In this document: in pieces, positions 35,481 through 43,716 of the stretch | Layout: every line of letters starts with the position of its first letter | How positions within the stretch are numbered: position 1 is the first letter of the stretch | Source: DASZIT01 sp036268775 | GTDB lineage: Bacteria; Actinomycetota; Acidimicrobiia; Acidimicrobiales; RAAP-2 | Reading direction: 5' to 3' | DNA length: 64,000 nucleotides | NCBI GenBank assembly: GCA_036268775.1 | Contig: DATATM010000019.1 | Span: forward strand, 62,001 to 126,000 | Notes under the pieces: model-generated | What the model saw: only the letters and a program-made list of their open reading frames with translations | Database searches by the model: none | What the model was told of the DNA's origin: nothing | Translations under genes and position numbers: made by a program

Positions 35481-36479
35481 TCAGGTCCCGATCAGCGGAT
35501 GACGGAGGCCGAGGTCGGCGAGGGTGAGCTCCGGTTGGCGGGGCTCCAACGCCCCCGGTGACGCACCGTCGATCCGGAAGATGTAGAGATTCCAGTACGG
35601 GGCCAAGTCGGCGGGGGCGATGTCCTGGTAGAGGCGGCGCTCCGCCTCGATGCAGCGGGTGAATCCGGCTTCGGCGAACCGCTCCGTCCACCAGGCAAAC
35701 GAGGCGATGGTCAGATGGCCCTCCACCAACTCCCCGTCGGCGTCGACGGCCAGATCGGCTTCCGGGATCGGGCCGGAGTACTCCGGCGGCAGCTGGCGGT
35801 AGTGGGCCAGGCGTTCGGGACGGACCTTTCCCTCGAAATGGCCGTCGGGTCCCGACAGGTTGGGACCGAAAGAGGGAATGGTGGCGTAGAGGTAGCCCCC
35901 ACACACCCGGCGGAGCTCCGCCAACGCCGCTGGCACCCGATCCGGTGGCAGGTGCTCCAGAATCTCCAGGGCGGTGACCAGCTCGAAGGCGCCGTCCGCC
36001 CACGGGAGACCGGCAAAGAGGTTTCCCACCCGGACATGGCCTCGGGCCCCCGGAGTGGCGTGTTCGATGGCAAAGGGACTGAGGTCGCACCCCTCGGCAT
36101 CCACCCCCAACTCCCGGAGCACCTCGACCAGGTAGCCGGTGGCGCACCCCACGTCGAGGGAGCGGCCGACCCGGAAGTTCCTCCAGAGCAGCCACCCGGC
36201 GATATCGGCGTTGGAGGCCACCCGGTCGTACCGGGCATAGCCCGAACGCCCCTCCCGATCGCCGGAGGTGTCCCGGCCCTCCCCGAAATAGCTGCCCCCG
36301 TACGTGCCGTCGACGCCGGCTGTCCGGGCCTCGGCCAACGCCTGGCCGGTGTCCGCCGCCCGGACCAATTCCCTGCCCGCAGTACCCATGATCCGCCGGA
36401 GGCCGGCGTTGGCGACCGCTCCTCGAACCATGACCCGGCGGGCTCCGTCGACGGCAAATTTCCACCGACGCGGCGCCAT
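35481..36479 (-). CDS. Class I SAM-dependent methyltransferase
   Basis: A 332-residue methyltransferase. The SAM motif SLDVGCATGYLVEVL is near residue 107, EGCDLSPFAIE gives motif II and TALEILEHLPP the active-site side. The first 80 residues are a distinct Arg-rich region and the last 60 form a beta-rich extension, so the acceptor may be large or lipidic. The gene is convergent with the L,D-transpeptidase gene and divergent from the DUF4388 gene. Substrate unknown. Confidence 0.85.
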   Translation of the reverse strand: MAPRRWKFAVDGARRVMVRGAVANAGLRRIMGTAGRELVRAADTGQALAEARTAGVDGTYGGSYFGEGRDTSGDREGRSGYARYDRVASNADIAGWLLWRNFRVGRSLDVGCATGYLVEVLRELGVDAEGCDLSPFAIEHATPGARGHVRVGNLFAGLPWADGAFELVTALEILEHLPPDRVPAALAELRRVCGGYLYATIPSFGPNLSGPDGHFEGKVRPERLAHYRQLPPEYSGPIPEADLAVDADGELVEGHLTIASFAWWTERFAEAGFTRCIEAERRLYQDIAPADLAPYWNLYIFRIDGASPGALEPRQPELTLADLGLRHPLIGT

Positions 36480-36563
36480 GGGCAGAGACTAGTCGGGGGG
36501 AGAAACCACCCCCGTTTCCGGTCTATCCTCGCCCTTGTCCGGACTCGACCGAAGGGATCCACC

Positions 36564-37388
36564 ATGAGCCAGATGCAGTCACTCGGAAATGTGTCGGCCG
36601 CCTCGCTAGTCGGCTCGCTGGGGGTCTTCACCCTCGACGACGTCCTGAGCCTCCTGGCCGACACCACCCAGACCGGCGAGCTCCAGGTGGTGGGGTCCGA
36701 AGTGGACGGCCGGGTGTGGCTCGAAGAGGGGGAACTGTCCAACGCCCATGTCGGCTCGGCCCCCACCATCGGTCGAGCCGTGTTCGAGCTCGCCTGCGTG
36801 CCCGAAGGTTGGTTCTACTTCACCTCCGGCCTGGCCTCCTCCAGCGGCCAGCCTCGGGTCCCGATCCGGACCATCCTCGAGGAGGTCCGACCCCAAGTGA
36901 AGGAATGGCGGGAGCTCCTCGCGTTGGTACCGCTGGAATCGACCATCGGACTGTCACCCGAACCGCCGAGCGGCGACGTCCAGCTGAACGGCGATCAGTG
37001 GCGGATGGTCACGTCGATCGGAAACGCCGGACACTCGGTGAAGCAGGTGTTGGATGCCTTCGGCGACGAACAGATGGTCGGGCTCCGCATTCTCCGGGAT
37101 CTCCATGACGCGAGTCTGATCACCTTGGACGACGTGCCTCCCGGCGAGGAGCACCACGACCCGTCGACGTCGGTGACCTCGAGCGGGGCCAAGCCGTCGC
37201 CCTTCGTGACGACATCCTCACCGTTCACCCGTCCGAGCGACATCCCGCCGCCGCCGCCCGACTACTACGAGACGTCGAGCTATTCCGAGGCTCCGACCAG
37301 CAGTTTTCTCGAGGACTACGGGGATGACCAGGGCGAGACCCTGGCCGAGGTGGCCAGCGGCTCGCCATCGCTGGATGCTGACGCCTAG
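36564..37388 (+). CDS. DUF4388-domain protein
   Basis: A 274-residue cytoplasmic protein. The N-terminal about 100 residues (SLGVFTLDDVLSLLADTTQTGELQVV) are a DUF4388 domain, and a winged-helix-like segment follows (GHSVKQVLDAFGDEQMVGLRIL). The last 90 residues are Ser/Pro/Asp-rich and probably disordered. DUF4388 proteins are linked to GTPase (MglA/Roadblock) and gliding or cell-polarity systems in other bacteria, but no such partner is visible here. The ATG at 36564 follows GAAGGGA. Confidence 0.82.
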   Translation: MSQMQSLGNVSAASLVGSLGVFTLDDVLSLLADTTQTGELQVVGSEVDGRVWLEEGELSNAHVGSAPTIGRAVFELACVPEGWFYFTSGLASSSGQPRVPIRTILEEVRPQVKEWRELLALVPLESTIGLSPEPPSGDVQLNGDQWRMVTSIGNAGHSVKQVLDAFGDEQMVGLRILRDLHDASLITLDDVPPGEEHHDPSTSVTSSGAKPSPFVTTSSPFTRPSDIPPPPPDYYETSSYSEAPTSSFLEDYGDDQGETLAEVASGSPSLDADA

Positions 37389-37466
37389 CCACTGAGCCAT
37401 GATGCTGAGGCTGGTCGGCCGCGGTCCTTAAGACCGGGCGGGTGTCGCGGTCGACGTCAGTCGGCG

Positions 37467-38024
37467 CTAGTTGGTGGTGTTGAAGGTGCAGTTGTTGCCG
37501 GTGTTGCCGGTCTGGTCGCAGTGGTGGACCACCGCCACGATGACGATGACGAGAACGATCCCGATGACAACGCCGGCGAAGCCGATGATGATGCCGGCCA
37601 GGGCCATCCCCTCGCCCCGTTGGGTGCCGTTCGATCGTTTGATCTGGGAACGGGCGATGAAGCCGAAGACAATGCCCAAGACCGCCCCGAGCCCGTAGAT
37701 CCAAAAGAAGAACGAGCAGACCATCGCGGCGATGGCCAAACCGTTGTTCTTCGGCACCCCCTGGTAGCCGTACGGCTGGCCGCTGGGTGGATAGCCGTAG
37801 CCCCCGCCGGGAGGAGGCCCATAGGACGGTGCCGGAGCCGGACCGGCCGGTGGGTCACCCGGGCCTGGATACGAGGAAGCCGCCCCGGGAACGCTGGGCT
37901 CGGGAACCGACTCGGTCGGCTGGGGGGAGGGCTGAGGGTCTCCCGCCCCCGGCACCTGCTCAGGCGAGTACCACTTCCCGTCCGATGCCTGCCACCATCC
38001 TGGTCCCTGGGACACGTCGCTCAT
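37467..38024 (-). CDS. DUF2510/DUF4190 membrane protein
   Basis: A 185-residue protein with a DUF2510 motif at the N-terminus (GWWQASDGKWYSPEQ), a Pro/Gly/Tyr-rich linker and a DUF4190 domain with two hydrophobic segments (AAMVCSFFFWIYGLGAVLGIVFG and ALAGIIIGFAGVVIG). The short tail after the last helix holds two Cys residues. Such proteins are common small envelope components of actinobacteria, function unknown. It is followed on the same strand by nothing closer than rdgB, 51 bases upstream. Confidence 0.82.
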   Translation of the reverse strand: MSDVSQGPGWWQASDGKWYSPEQVPGAGDPQPSPQPTESVPEPSVPGAASSYPGPGDPPAGPAPAPSYGPPPGGGYGYPPSGQPYGYQGVPKNNGLAIAAMVCSFFFWIYGLGAVLGIVFGFIARSQIKRSNGTQRGEGMALAGIIIGFAGVVIGIVLVIVIVAVVHHCDQTGNTGNNCTFNTTN

Positions 38025-38075
38025 GACTGGCTCCTTGGTCGATGCCCCTGAGACGATAACCCTGGACGGGCGGCC

Positions 38076-38699
38076 TCATGGTGATGACCCGTCTTCCAGC
38101 AGTTTGGTGGCCAGGGCCCGGAAGGCCCGGCCGCGGTGGGAGACGTCGTGCTTTTCACCTGGGGACATCTGGGCAAAGGACCGGCCCCCACAGCCGACGG
38201 GGACAAAGACGGGGTCGTACCCGAAGCCACTCTCCCCCGCCGCCTCCGGGGCGATGACCCCCGACACCTTGCCACTGGCCCACACCTCCCGGCCGTCGGG
38301 AAACGCCACCAGCGCCACGGTGCGGAAGGTGGCGCGCCGGTCTTCCGGCCGACTGGCGCCCACCCGGGCCAGCTCCGCCAACAACTTGGCCACGTTGTCG
38401 GCGTAGGTGGCGTGCTCCCCGGCGAAGCGGGCGGTATAGACCCCGGGGGCGCCATCCAACGCGTCGACCTCCAGGCCGGTGTCGTCGGCCACCGCCGCCT
38501 CCCCGGTCGCTTCGACCAGTGCCCTGGCCTTCAGGCGGGCGTTGTCGAGGAGGGTCTCGCCGGTCTCCTCGACATCCGGAACCGAGGGCGGCCGCGGAAG
38601 GATGGTGAGCCCGGGGACGGATTCGAGCAACGCGGCGATCTCGACGGCCTTGTCGGGGTTGGCACTGGCCAGCACCAGTCGCAGGGCCGGGACGCTCAT
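38076..38699 (-). CDS. rdgB: RdgB/HAM1 nucleotide pyrophosphatase
   Basis: A 207-residue dITP/XTP diphosphatase that removes non-canonical purine nucleotides from the pool. The nucleotide motif SANPDK begins near residue 12, DDTGLEVDAL gives the catalytic Asp side, and SGFGYDPVF and SHRGRA complete the family pattern. Its start overlaps the rph stop by 4 bases. The rph-rdgB pairing at the end of the cysM block is conserved in actinobacteria. Confidence 0.94.
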   Translation of the reverse strand: MSVPALRLVLASANPDKAVEIAALLESVPGLTILPRPPSVPDVEETGETLLDNARLKARALVEATGEAAVADDTGLEVDALDGAPGVYTARFAGEHATYADNVAKLLAELARVGASRPEDRRATFRTVALVAFPDGREVWASGKVSGVIAPEAAGESGFGYDPVFVPVGCGGRSFAQMSPGEKHDVSHRGRAFRALATKLLEDGSSP

Positions 38700-39475
38700 C
38701 GAGGGGCCGGGGGTACCGCCAGCACCTCGGTCTGGAGGTCGAGGAGCTGGGCGATCCCGTGCTCGGCCAGGCTGAGCATCTCATCGAGTTCCCCCTTGGT
38801 GAAGGGCATCCCCTCGGCGGTGCCCTGCACTTCGATGAATCGACCGGAGGAGGTCATGACCACGTTCATGTCCACCTCGGCCCGGCTGTCCTCCTCATAG
38901 GGAAGGTCGAGCATGCAGACGCCGTCCACCACTCCCACTGAAATGGCCGCCACCGCCTCGGTCAGCGGGTTGGTCCGGAGGGCGCCCTTTTGGATCAGCC
39001 GGGTGAGGGCATCGTGAAGGGCGACATAGGCCCCGCAGATGGAGGCGGTGCGGGTCCCACCGTCGGCCTGGAGGACGTCGCAGTCCACGGTGATCTGCAT
39101 CTCGCCCAGCGCCACCATGTCGCAGACCGATCGCAGTGAGCGACCGATGAGCCGTTGGATCTCCTGGGTGCGGCCCGACTGCTTGCCCTTGGCCGCCTCT
39201 CGGGACACCCGTTCCGCCGTCGATCCCGGGAGCAACGAGTACTCGGCCGTCACCCACCCCTTGCCGGTCCCCCGCATCCAGGGGGGCACCCGGTCCTCGA
39301 TCGAGGCGGTGCACAGCACCCGGGTCCGGCCCATCGACACCAGCACCGAGCCAGGGGCGAAGACGGTGAAGTCGCGCTGGAACTCTGCCACCCGGAGTTC
39401 GTCGGTCTTGCGGCCATCGGCCCGGAGACCGTCGGCCCGGAGTCCGGCGATCTTGCCCTCGGTTGCATTGCTCAC
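38696..39475 (-). CDS. rph: Ribonuclease PH
   Basis: A 259-residue phosphorolytic 3' exoribonuclease that trims tRNA 3' ends. The first strand (ELRVAEFQRDFTVFAPGSVLVSMGRTRVLCTAS), the EYSLLPGST loop, the SREAAKGKQSGRTQEIQRLIGRSLR core and the QADGGTRTASI motif match the family. It is longer at the N-terminus than the Escherichia coli protein by about 20 residues. It overlaps rdgB by 4 bases and the phosphodiesterase-like gene by 4 bases. Confidence 0.94.
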   Translation of the reverse strand: MSNATEGKIAGLRADGLRADGRKTDELRVAEFQRDFTVFAPGSVLVSMGRTRVLCTASIEDRVPPWMRGTGKGWVTAEYSLLPGSTAERVSREAAKGKQSGRTQEIQRLIGRSLRSVCDMVALGEMQITVDCDVLQADGGTRTASICGAYVALHDALTRLIQKGALRTNPLTEAVAAISVGVVDGVCMLDLPYEEDSRAEVDMNVVMTSSGRFIEVQGTAEGMPFTKGELDEMLSLAEHGIAQLLDLQTEVLAVPPAPR

Positions 39476-40227
39476 AGTCTGAATTCCTTTCCAATGACGG
39501 CTTGTTCGACCGGGAGACCGAAGGTCGCCTCGGCTTCGGCCACCACCGCTGCCGGCTCGATGGTCGGCCAGCGATGGGTGAGGACGAGCCGCCGGGCGTC
39601 AGCCCGTCTGGCCTGTTCCCCAGCTTGTCGTCCGCTCATGTGCCCGGCGGTTCCTTCGTGGTCGGTGGTGTAGGTCGCCTCGCAGAGGACGAGATCGAGA
39701 CCAGAGCCCAGATCGGTCAGCGGCCAACCGGGCCCGGAATCGGCAGAGTAGCCCAGCGAACGGCCTCCCCCGTCCAGCCGGACGGCCAGTGTCTCGACCC
39801 CATGGTCGGTCCGGTGGAACCCAACGGTTAGGTCCCCCGCCTCGATAGTCAGCCCGTCGGCCACCGTGTGCCAGTCGAAGACGGTCGAGGCCTCCAGGTG
39901 GGCGCGAGGGGCCAGGCCCTCGGGAGCGAACACCGGGATACCGGTCCTCCCGGTAATGAACTCGGCGTGGACGGCCAACCCGTAGAGGTCGGTCCAGTGA
40001 TCCGGATGGTGGTGGCTGAGGATGATGGCGTCCAGGGAGGCGGCATCACCGAACCGTTGGAGGTTGGCGAAGGTGCCTGGCCCCGCATCCAGCAACAGGC
40101 TGGTGGTGGTGGAGCGGACCAGATAGCCGCTGCCGGCCCCGCCGGGACCGGGCCAGCTTCCGTCGCAGCCCAGCACCAGGACCGAAAGACCGCCGGGTTG
40201 GCTGTCCCCCGCCGACGGATCGCTCAT
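39472..40227 (-). CDS. MBL-fold phosphodiesterase, Rv1339-like
   Basis: A 251-residue metallo-beta-lactamase-fold protein with LSHHHPDHWTDL (His, His, Asp, His) and a DAGPGT motif. Position between cysM and rph matches Mycobacterium tuberculosis Rv1339, reported as an atypical class II cAMP phosphodiesterase; by synteny this may hydrolyse cAMP, though the sequence does not settle it. The start overlaps nothing upstream (45 bases after cysM) and its stop overlaps the rph start by 4 bases. Confidence 0.85.
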   Translation of the reverse strand: MSDPSAGDSQPGGLSVLVLGCDGSWPGPGGAGSGYLVRSTTTSLLLDAGPGTFANLQRFGDAASLDAIILSHHHPDHWTDLYGLAVHAEFITGRTGIPVFAPEGLAPRAHLEASTVFDWHTVADGLTIEAGDLTVGFHRTDHGVETLAVRLDGGGRSLGYSADSGPGWPLTDLGSGLDLVLCEATYTTDHEGTAGHMSGRQAGEQARRADARRLVLTHRWPTIEPAAVVAEAEATFGLPVEQAVIGKEFRL

Positions 40228-40272
40228 CGACTCAGAATAGGCAATCGTTCGAGGACGGCGAGATCCGCCGAG

Positions 40273-41220
40273 TCAGAAGTAGATGGTGTCCTGGGCCCGT
40301 TTCTCGACGACGTCGAGGTCGTCGGTCCACGCCCCGGTCGACAGGTACTTCCAACCGCCGTCGGCCGATACCACCACGATGGTCCCCTGGTCGATGGACC
40401 CGGCGCACTTGACCGCCCCGGCCACCGCCGCCCCGGTGGAGATCCCCGCGAAGATGCCCACCTCGGTCAGCCGGCGGGTCCAGACGATCGACTCCCTCGG
40501 CCGGACGATCCGCTTCCCGTCCAGCAACTCGGCTCCCCCGCCGTCCACGAAGATGGGGGGGATGTAGCCGTCGTCGAGGTTGCGGAGCCCGTCGACCATC
40601 TCCCCGGCGGGTGGCTCGATGGCCCAGATCTGCACGTCGGGGTTCTGCTCCTTGAAATACCGGCCGCAGCCGAGCAGGGTGCCCGAGGTGCCGAGGCCGG
40701 CGACGAAGTGGGTGATCTCGGGGCAGTCCCGCCAGATCTCCGGTCCGGTGCCCTGGTAGTGGGCCTGCGGATTGGCGGGATTGGCGTACTGGTAGAGGAA
40801 GGCCCACTCGGGATGGTCCTCGGCCAGGCCCCGGGCCATCTTCACCGCCCCGTTGGAACCCTCGGCGCCGGGGGACTCGATGATCTCCGCTCCCCACACC
40901 TCCAGCAGCTGGCGGCGCTCGGGTGAGACGTTGGACGGGAGCACCACGATGAGGTGGTAGCCCTTCAGCTTGCAGACCATCGCCATCCCGATGCCGGTGT
41001 TTCCCGACGTCGGCTCGATGAGGGTCTGCCCGGGCGCCAGGCGGCCGTCCTTCTCCGCCTGCTCGATCATGGAGAGGGCGATCCGGTCCTTGACCGAGCC
41101 CCCGGGGTTCTGACCTTCGAGCTTGATCAGGATGCGGGCATCGGGATTGGGGCTGAGCGCGGTGATGTCAACCAGCGGCGTGTTGCCGATCAGATCGAGT
41201 ACCGATCTGTAGACGGTCAC
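40273..41220 (-). CDS. cysM: O-phosphoserine sulfhydrylase CysM
   Basis: A 315-residue PLP enzyme that makes cysteine from O-phosphoserine or O-acetylserine, with sulfur delivered by the thiocarboxylated carrier CysO. The PLP lysine is Lys44 (GGSVKDR), the substrate loop is PTSGNTG (about 71-77) and the C-terminal SGAAVAGAVK-like region fits. The GTG start overlaps the cysO stop by 4 bases, supporting coupled synthesis of the carrier and enzyme. It is placed exactly as in the mycobacterial cluster. Confidence 0.95.
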   Translation of the reverse strand: MTVYRSVLDLIGNTPLVDITALSPNPDARILIKLEGQNPGGSVKDRIALSMIEQAEKDGRLAPGQTLIEPTSGNTGIGMAMVCKLKGYHLIVVLPSNVSPERRQLLEVWGAEIIESPGAEGSNGAVKMARGLAEDHPEWAFLYQYANPANPQAHYQGTGPEIWRDCPEITHFVAGLGTSGTLLGCGRYFKEQNPDVQIWAIEPPAGEMVDGLRNLDDGYIPPIFVDGGGAELLDGKRIVRPRESIVWTRRLTEVGIFAGISTGAAVAGAVKCAGSIDQGTIVVVSADGGWKYLSTGAWTDDLDVVEKRAQDTIYF

Positions 41221-41522
41221 GCCGGATGGGATCCCGAGATGTCAGTGGCTCCCCCGGCCACGGCGGGCAGGATCGAGACCTCGTCGGAGTCGGTGACCGG
41301 GGTGTCCAGGGCGGACAGGTACCGGACGTCGTCGTCGTTCACATAGACATTCACGAACTTGTGGAGGGTGCCGTCACCGTTGATGACCTGACCGGAGAGG
41401 CCGGGGTACTCGGCGGCCAGCGCATTGAGAACCTCCCCCACGGTGGCACCGTCGGCGGTGACGTCTTTGGCTCCTCCGGCATGCGACCGCAGGACGGTCG
41501 GCAGATGCACTGTGACGGACAC
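41217..41522 (-). CDS. cysO: Sulfur-carrier protein CysO with C-terminal tail
   Basis: A 101-residue ubiquitin-like (MoaD/ThiS) sulfur carrier for cysteine synthesis. The family end SILPAVAGG falls at residues 83-91, but the chain continues ATDISGSHPA for ten residues before the stop, which overlaps the cysM start. In Mycobacterium tuberculosis CysO ends at GG. The tail would have to be removed before thiocarboxylation; the neighbouring JAMM peptidase Mec is the obvious candidate. Identity by synteny and sequence is strong. Confidence 0.93.
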   Translation of the reverse strand: MSVTVHLPTVLRSHAGGAKDVTADGATVGEVLNALAAEYPGLSGQVINGDGTLHKFVNVYVNDDDVRYLSALDTPVTDSDEVSILPAVAGGATDISGSHPA

Positions 41523-41603
41523 GGGTCCTCCCTCTCGTTCCTGGATTGGGCTCGACGGCCGAGCCTGCCTGGCCGGCTAGGCCGACGGCGAATGTTGACT
41601 AGT

Positions 41604-42023
41604 TCACTTGGGATTGTACTGGGACGATACCGTCACCGGTTCTTCGGTGATGAGGCCGTCCTCGATCCGGTAGCTGCGGACCACCGGGCGGATGTCCCGG
41701 AGCGACACCAGCACGTAGTGCCAGGTCGGGTCGGGGGCCTGGGCCACGTCGGTTGGGGACGGATACGCCTCGGTGTGGGTGTGGGAGTGGAACACCCCGA
41801 TGATCGAGTTCCCGGCCGACTCGGCGTCCCGGTCCGCCCGCAGGTAATCCTTCGGGTCGACCTCATAGAGCTTGGCGGAGGCCGCCACATTCCGAGCCGG
41901 GTAGCAGGTGACCACATCGCCGGTCTCGGGATTGCCGCCCAACAGACCGCAGGCCTCATCGGGCAGCCCGGTCAGGCAGTGGGCGACCATCTGGTGGTGA
42001 ACGGCTTCGGTGATGCGCAACAT
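41604..42023 (-). CDS. mec: Mec, JAMM/M67 metallopeptidase
   Basis: A 139-residue JAMM metallopeptidase. The catalytic residues are Glu23 (DEACGLL), His79 and His81 in FHSHTHTEAYPSPTD, and Asp92. In Mycobacterium tuberculosis the homologue releases cysteine from CysO-cysteine adducts. The ATG at 42021-42023 is used because the longer frame upstream lacks family similarity. Upstream it faces smpB (114-base divergent gap), downstream cysO follows by 81 bases. Confidence 0.92.
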   Translation of the reverse strand: MLRITEAVHHQMVAHCLTGLPDEACGLLGGNPETGDVVTCYPARNVAASAKLYEVDPKDYLRADRDAESAGNSIIGVFHSHTHTEAYPSPTDVAQAPDPTWHYVLVSLRDIRPVVRSYRIEDGLITEEPVTVSSQYNPK

Positions 42024-42137
42024 GGTGGTGCTCAGGCTAGGTGAGCTAACGGGAGGATCGGTGCTCCCCCTGGCGCACGCCATCGGCACCGCCCCGGTGA
42101 GCGGGTGGGCGCACCCGCCGACTACCGTCCGGAGAGT

Positions 42138-42695
42138 ATGGCGCCTACCAAAACCAAGCTCATCACCACCTCCCCCGGCCCCAAGGGATCCCCCAAGGGC
42201 GGACCCGCCGCGTCCGGACGCGATCCTGGCCGGCCGGTGGCGTCGAACCGTCGCGCCCGCCACGACTACGAGATCCTCGACACCGTCGAATGCGGCCTGG
42301 TGCTCCAGGGTTCGGAGGTGAAGTCACTCCGGGAGGGGCGCATCGCCCTCCAGGACTCCTATGCCCGGATCAGCGACGGCGAGATGTGGCTGTTCGGGGT
42401 CCATATCCCCCCGTATGCCCAAGCCAACGGGTTCGGCGCCCATGATCCGGATCGGCGACGCAAACTCCTGCTCCACCGGCGCCAGATCGACGAGTGGATG
42501 GGCCGGAGCCAACAGCAGTCCCTCACCATGGTCCCGCTCTCGATCTATTTCGTCGACGGGCGGGCCAAGGTGGAGCTGGCGCTGGCCAAGGGGCGCCGGC
42601 AGTACGACAAGCGCCACGCCATCGCCACCCGGGACGCCAGTCGGGAAGCGGCCCGGGAGGCCCGGGCGGCCACCAAGGGATCCGGCTACCGCTGA
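42138..42695 (+). CDS. smpB: SmpB, tmRNA-binding protein
   Basis: A 185-residue trans-translation factor that delivers tmRNA to stalled ribosomes. The oligonucleotide-binding core starts NRRARHDYEILDTVECGLVLQGSEVKSLREG and ends in the basic tail KGRRQYDKRHAIATRDASREAAR. The N-terminus carries about 30 extra, Pro/Gly-rich residues compared with the usual 155-160 residues. A GGAGAG site precedes the ATG. The tmRNA gene follows 91 bases downstream, a common pairing. Confidence 0.95.
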   Translation: MAPTKTKLITTSPGPKGSPKGGPAASGRDPGRPVASNRRARHDYEILDTVECGLVLQGSEVKSLREGRIALQDSYARISDGEMWLFGVHIPPYAQANGFGAHDPDRRRKLLLHRRQIDEWMGRSQQQSLTMVPLSIYFVDGRAKVELALAKGRRQYDKRHAIATRDASREAAREARAATKGSGYR

Positions 42696-42786
42696 TCGCG
42701 GGGGCGGGACGGAATCCAACCCAGTCCGGGCAGGTAGACTGCTGGTTCGGTCGATCACCGTGGTCGACTGAGTGACATCATCACAC

Positions 42787-43134
42787 GGGGGTGACAGGCT
42801 TCGACTCTGGTCGTCGATGTGGAAGAAGCGAGCCGTGGTCTCCGGAGCCACGTTAAAGAGCCGGAACAAAAAATAAACGCCGAGCCTCAGCTCGCGCTCG
42901 CAGCCTAGAAACTGCGACGTCCGACCGGTCTCAGTCCTACGGACCGGAACCGGGCGCCATCAAGTAGGACTCACCTGAGCGGTTGCGCCGACAGACCACC
43001 AGGGACATTTCAGTCGGATACGGAACGTCACTGCCGCCGGTAACGGAGACGATCCCGACAATCTAACGCCGGCTGCGCTCGGAGAAGATCCACTGAGAAG
43101 CTAGAGGACGCGGGTTCAATTCCCGCCACCTCCA
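42787..43134 (+). ncRNA. ssrA: tmRNA (ssrA)
   Basis: The acceptor stem GGGGGTG/CACCTCC, a T-arm with GGTTCAATTCC and the A discriminator at 43134 bound a 348-base RNA; CCA is not encoded. The tag-coding stretch is 42879-42908: GCC GAG CCT CAG CTC GCG CTC GCA GCC TAG, giving AEPQLALAA after the tRNA-derived Ala. The resume codon GCC is assigned by the AAAAATAAAC context. smpB lies just upstream. Confidence 0.94.
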
Positions 43135-43139
43135 AGGGT

Positions 43140-43159
43140 GCTTACGCGAAACCGTGAGC
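43140..43159 (+). terminator. Stem-loop just after tmRNA
   Basis: GCTTACG (43140-43146) pairs with CGTGAGC (43153-43159) with one G-U, around a 6-base loop, 6 bases after the tmRNA end. No U-tract follows, so it is a weak terminator candidate or a processing signal. Confidence 0.35.
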
Positions 43160-43285
43160 GCCGTTGGAGGTGCGCCTGCATCCACGTATCGGCCATGGCG
43201 TCGCTGACTCCATAAGCAGGGTGTCCCGGCATTCGCCAACTCAGAATGACTTGCCGTCAATCGGCATCGATGCCAACCTCCGGGC

Positions 43286-43654
43286 ATGCGTGTCGTTCAC
43301 ATGGGGTTGTGGAAGGTCAAGGAAGCCGCCGATCCGGCGATGATCAAGCGGGCCCAGGAGAAGGTGGCCAACTTCACCAAGATCTTGCCCGGGTATCCCG
43401 AGGCTACGGTCGCTCCGCTCTATGTCCCCGAGATGGGCCAGGCCGACCTGGACACGTTCGGGAACCTGGCGGGTGGCTTTGAGGAAATGGCCCGCGGCTA
43501 CAACTACATCCTGTACACCGTCTTCGAGAGCGAAGAGGCCCGACAACTCTATGAGGAGCACCCCGCCCACCTGGACCTGAAGGACGAGTGCCTGGCCATC
43601 TGGATCGGCGACGCCTCGGAATCCGCCCTCGTCTTCGATCTCCGGTTGCCCTAG
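43286..43654 (+). CDS. Dabb (stress-responsive A/B barrel) protein
   Basis: A 122-residue ferredoxin-like dimeric alpha/beta barrel protein. The Dabb pattern is visible in the C-terminal half: YNYILYTVFESEEARQLYEEHPAHLDL. The N-terminal RVVHMGLWKVK replaces the usual H-x-V-F strand. Members are olivetolic-acid-cyclase-like or of unknown function. No strong Shine-Dalgarno is evident. The gene is alone between the tmRNA and a convergent MarR gene. Confidence 0.75.
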   Translation: MRVVHMGLWKVKEAADPAMIKRAQEKVANFTKILPGYPEATVAPLYVPEMGQADLDTFGNLAGGFEEMARGYNYILYTVFESEEARQLYEEHPAHLDLKDECLAIWIGDASESALVFDLRLP

Positions 43655-43716
43655 ACCGAACTCCCGTCACTCGCCCCCACCGGAGGTCGAACCGAGTGGG
43701 AGCGGAGGCAGTCGAG

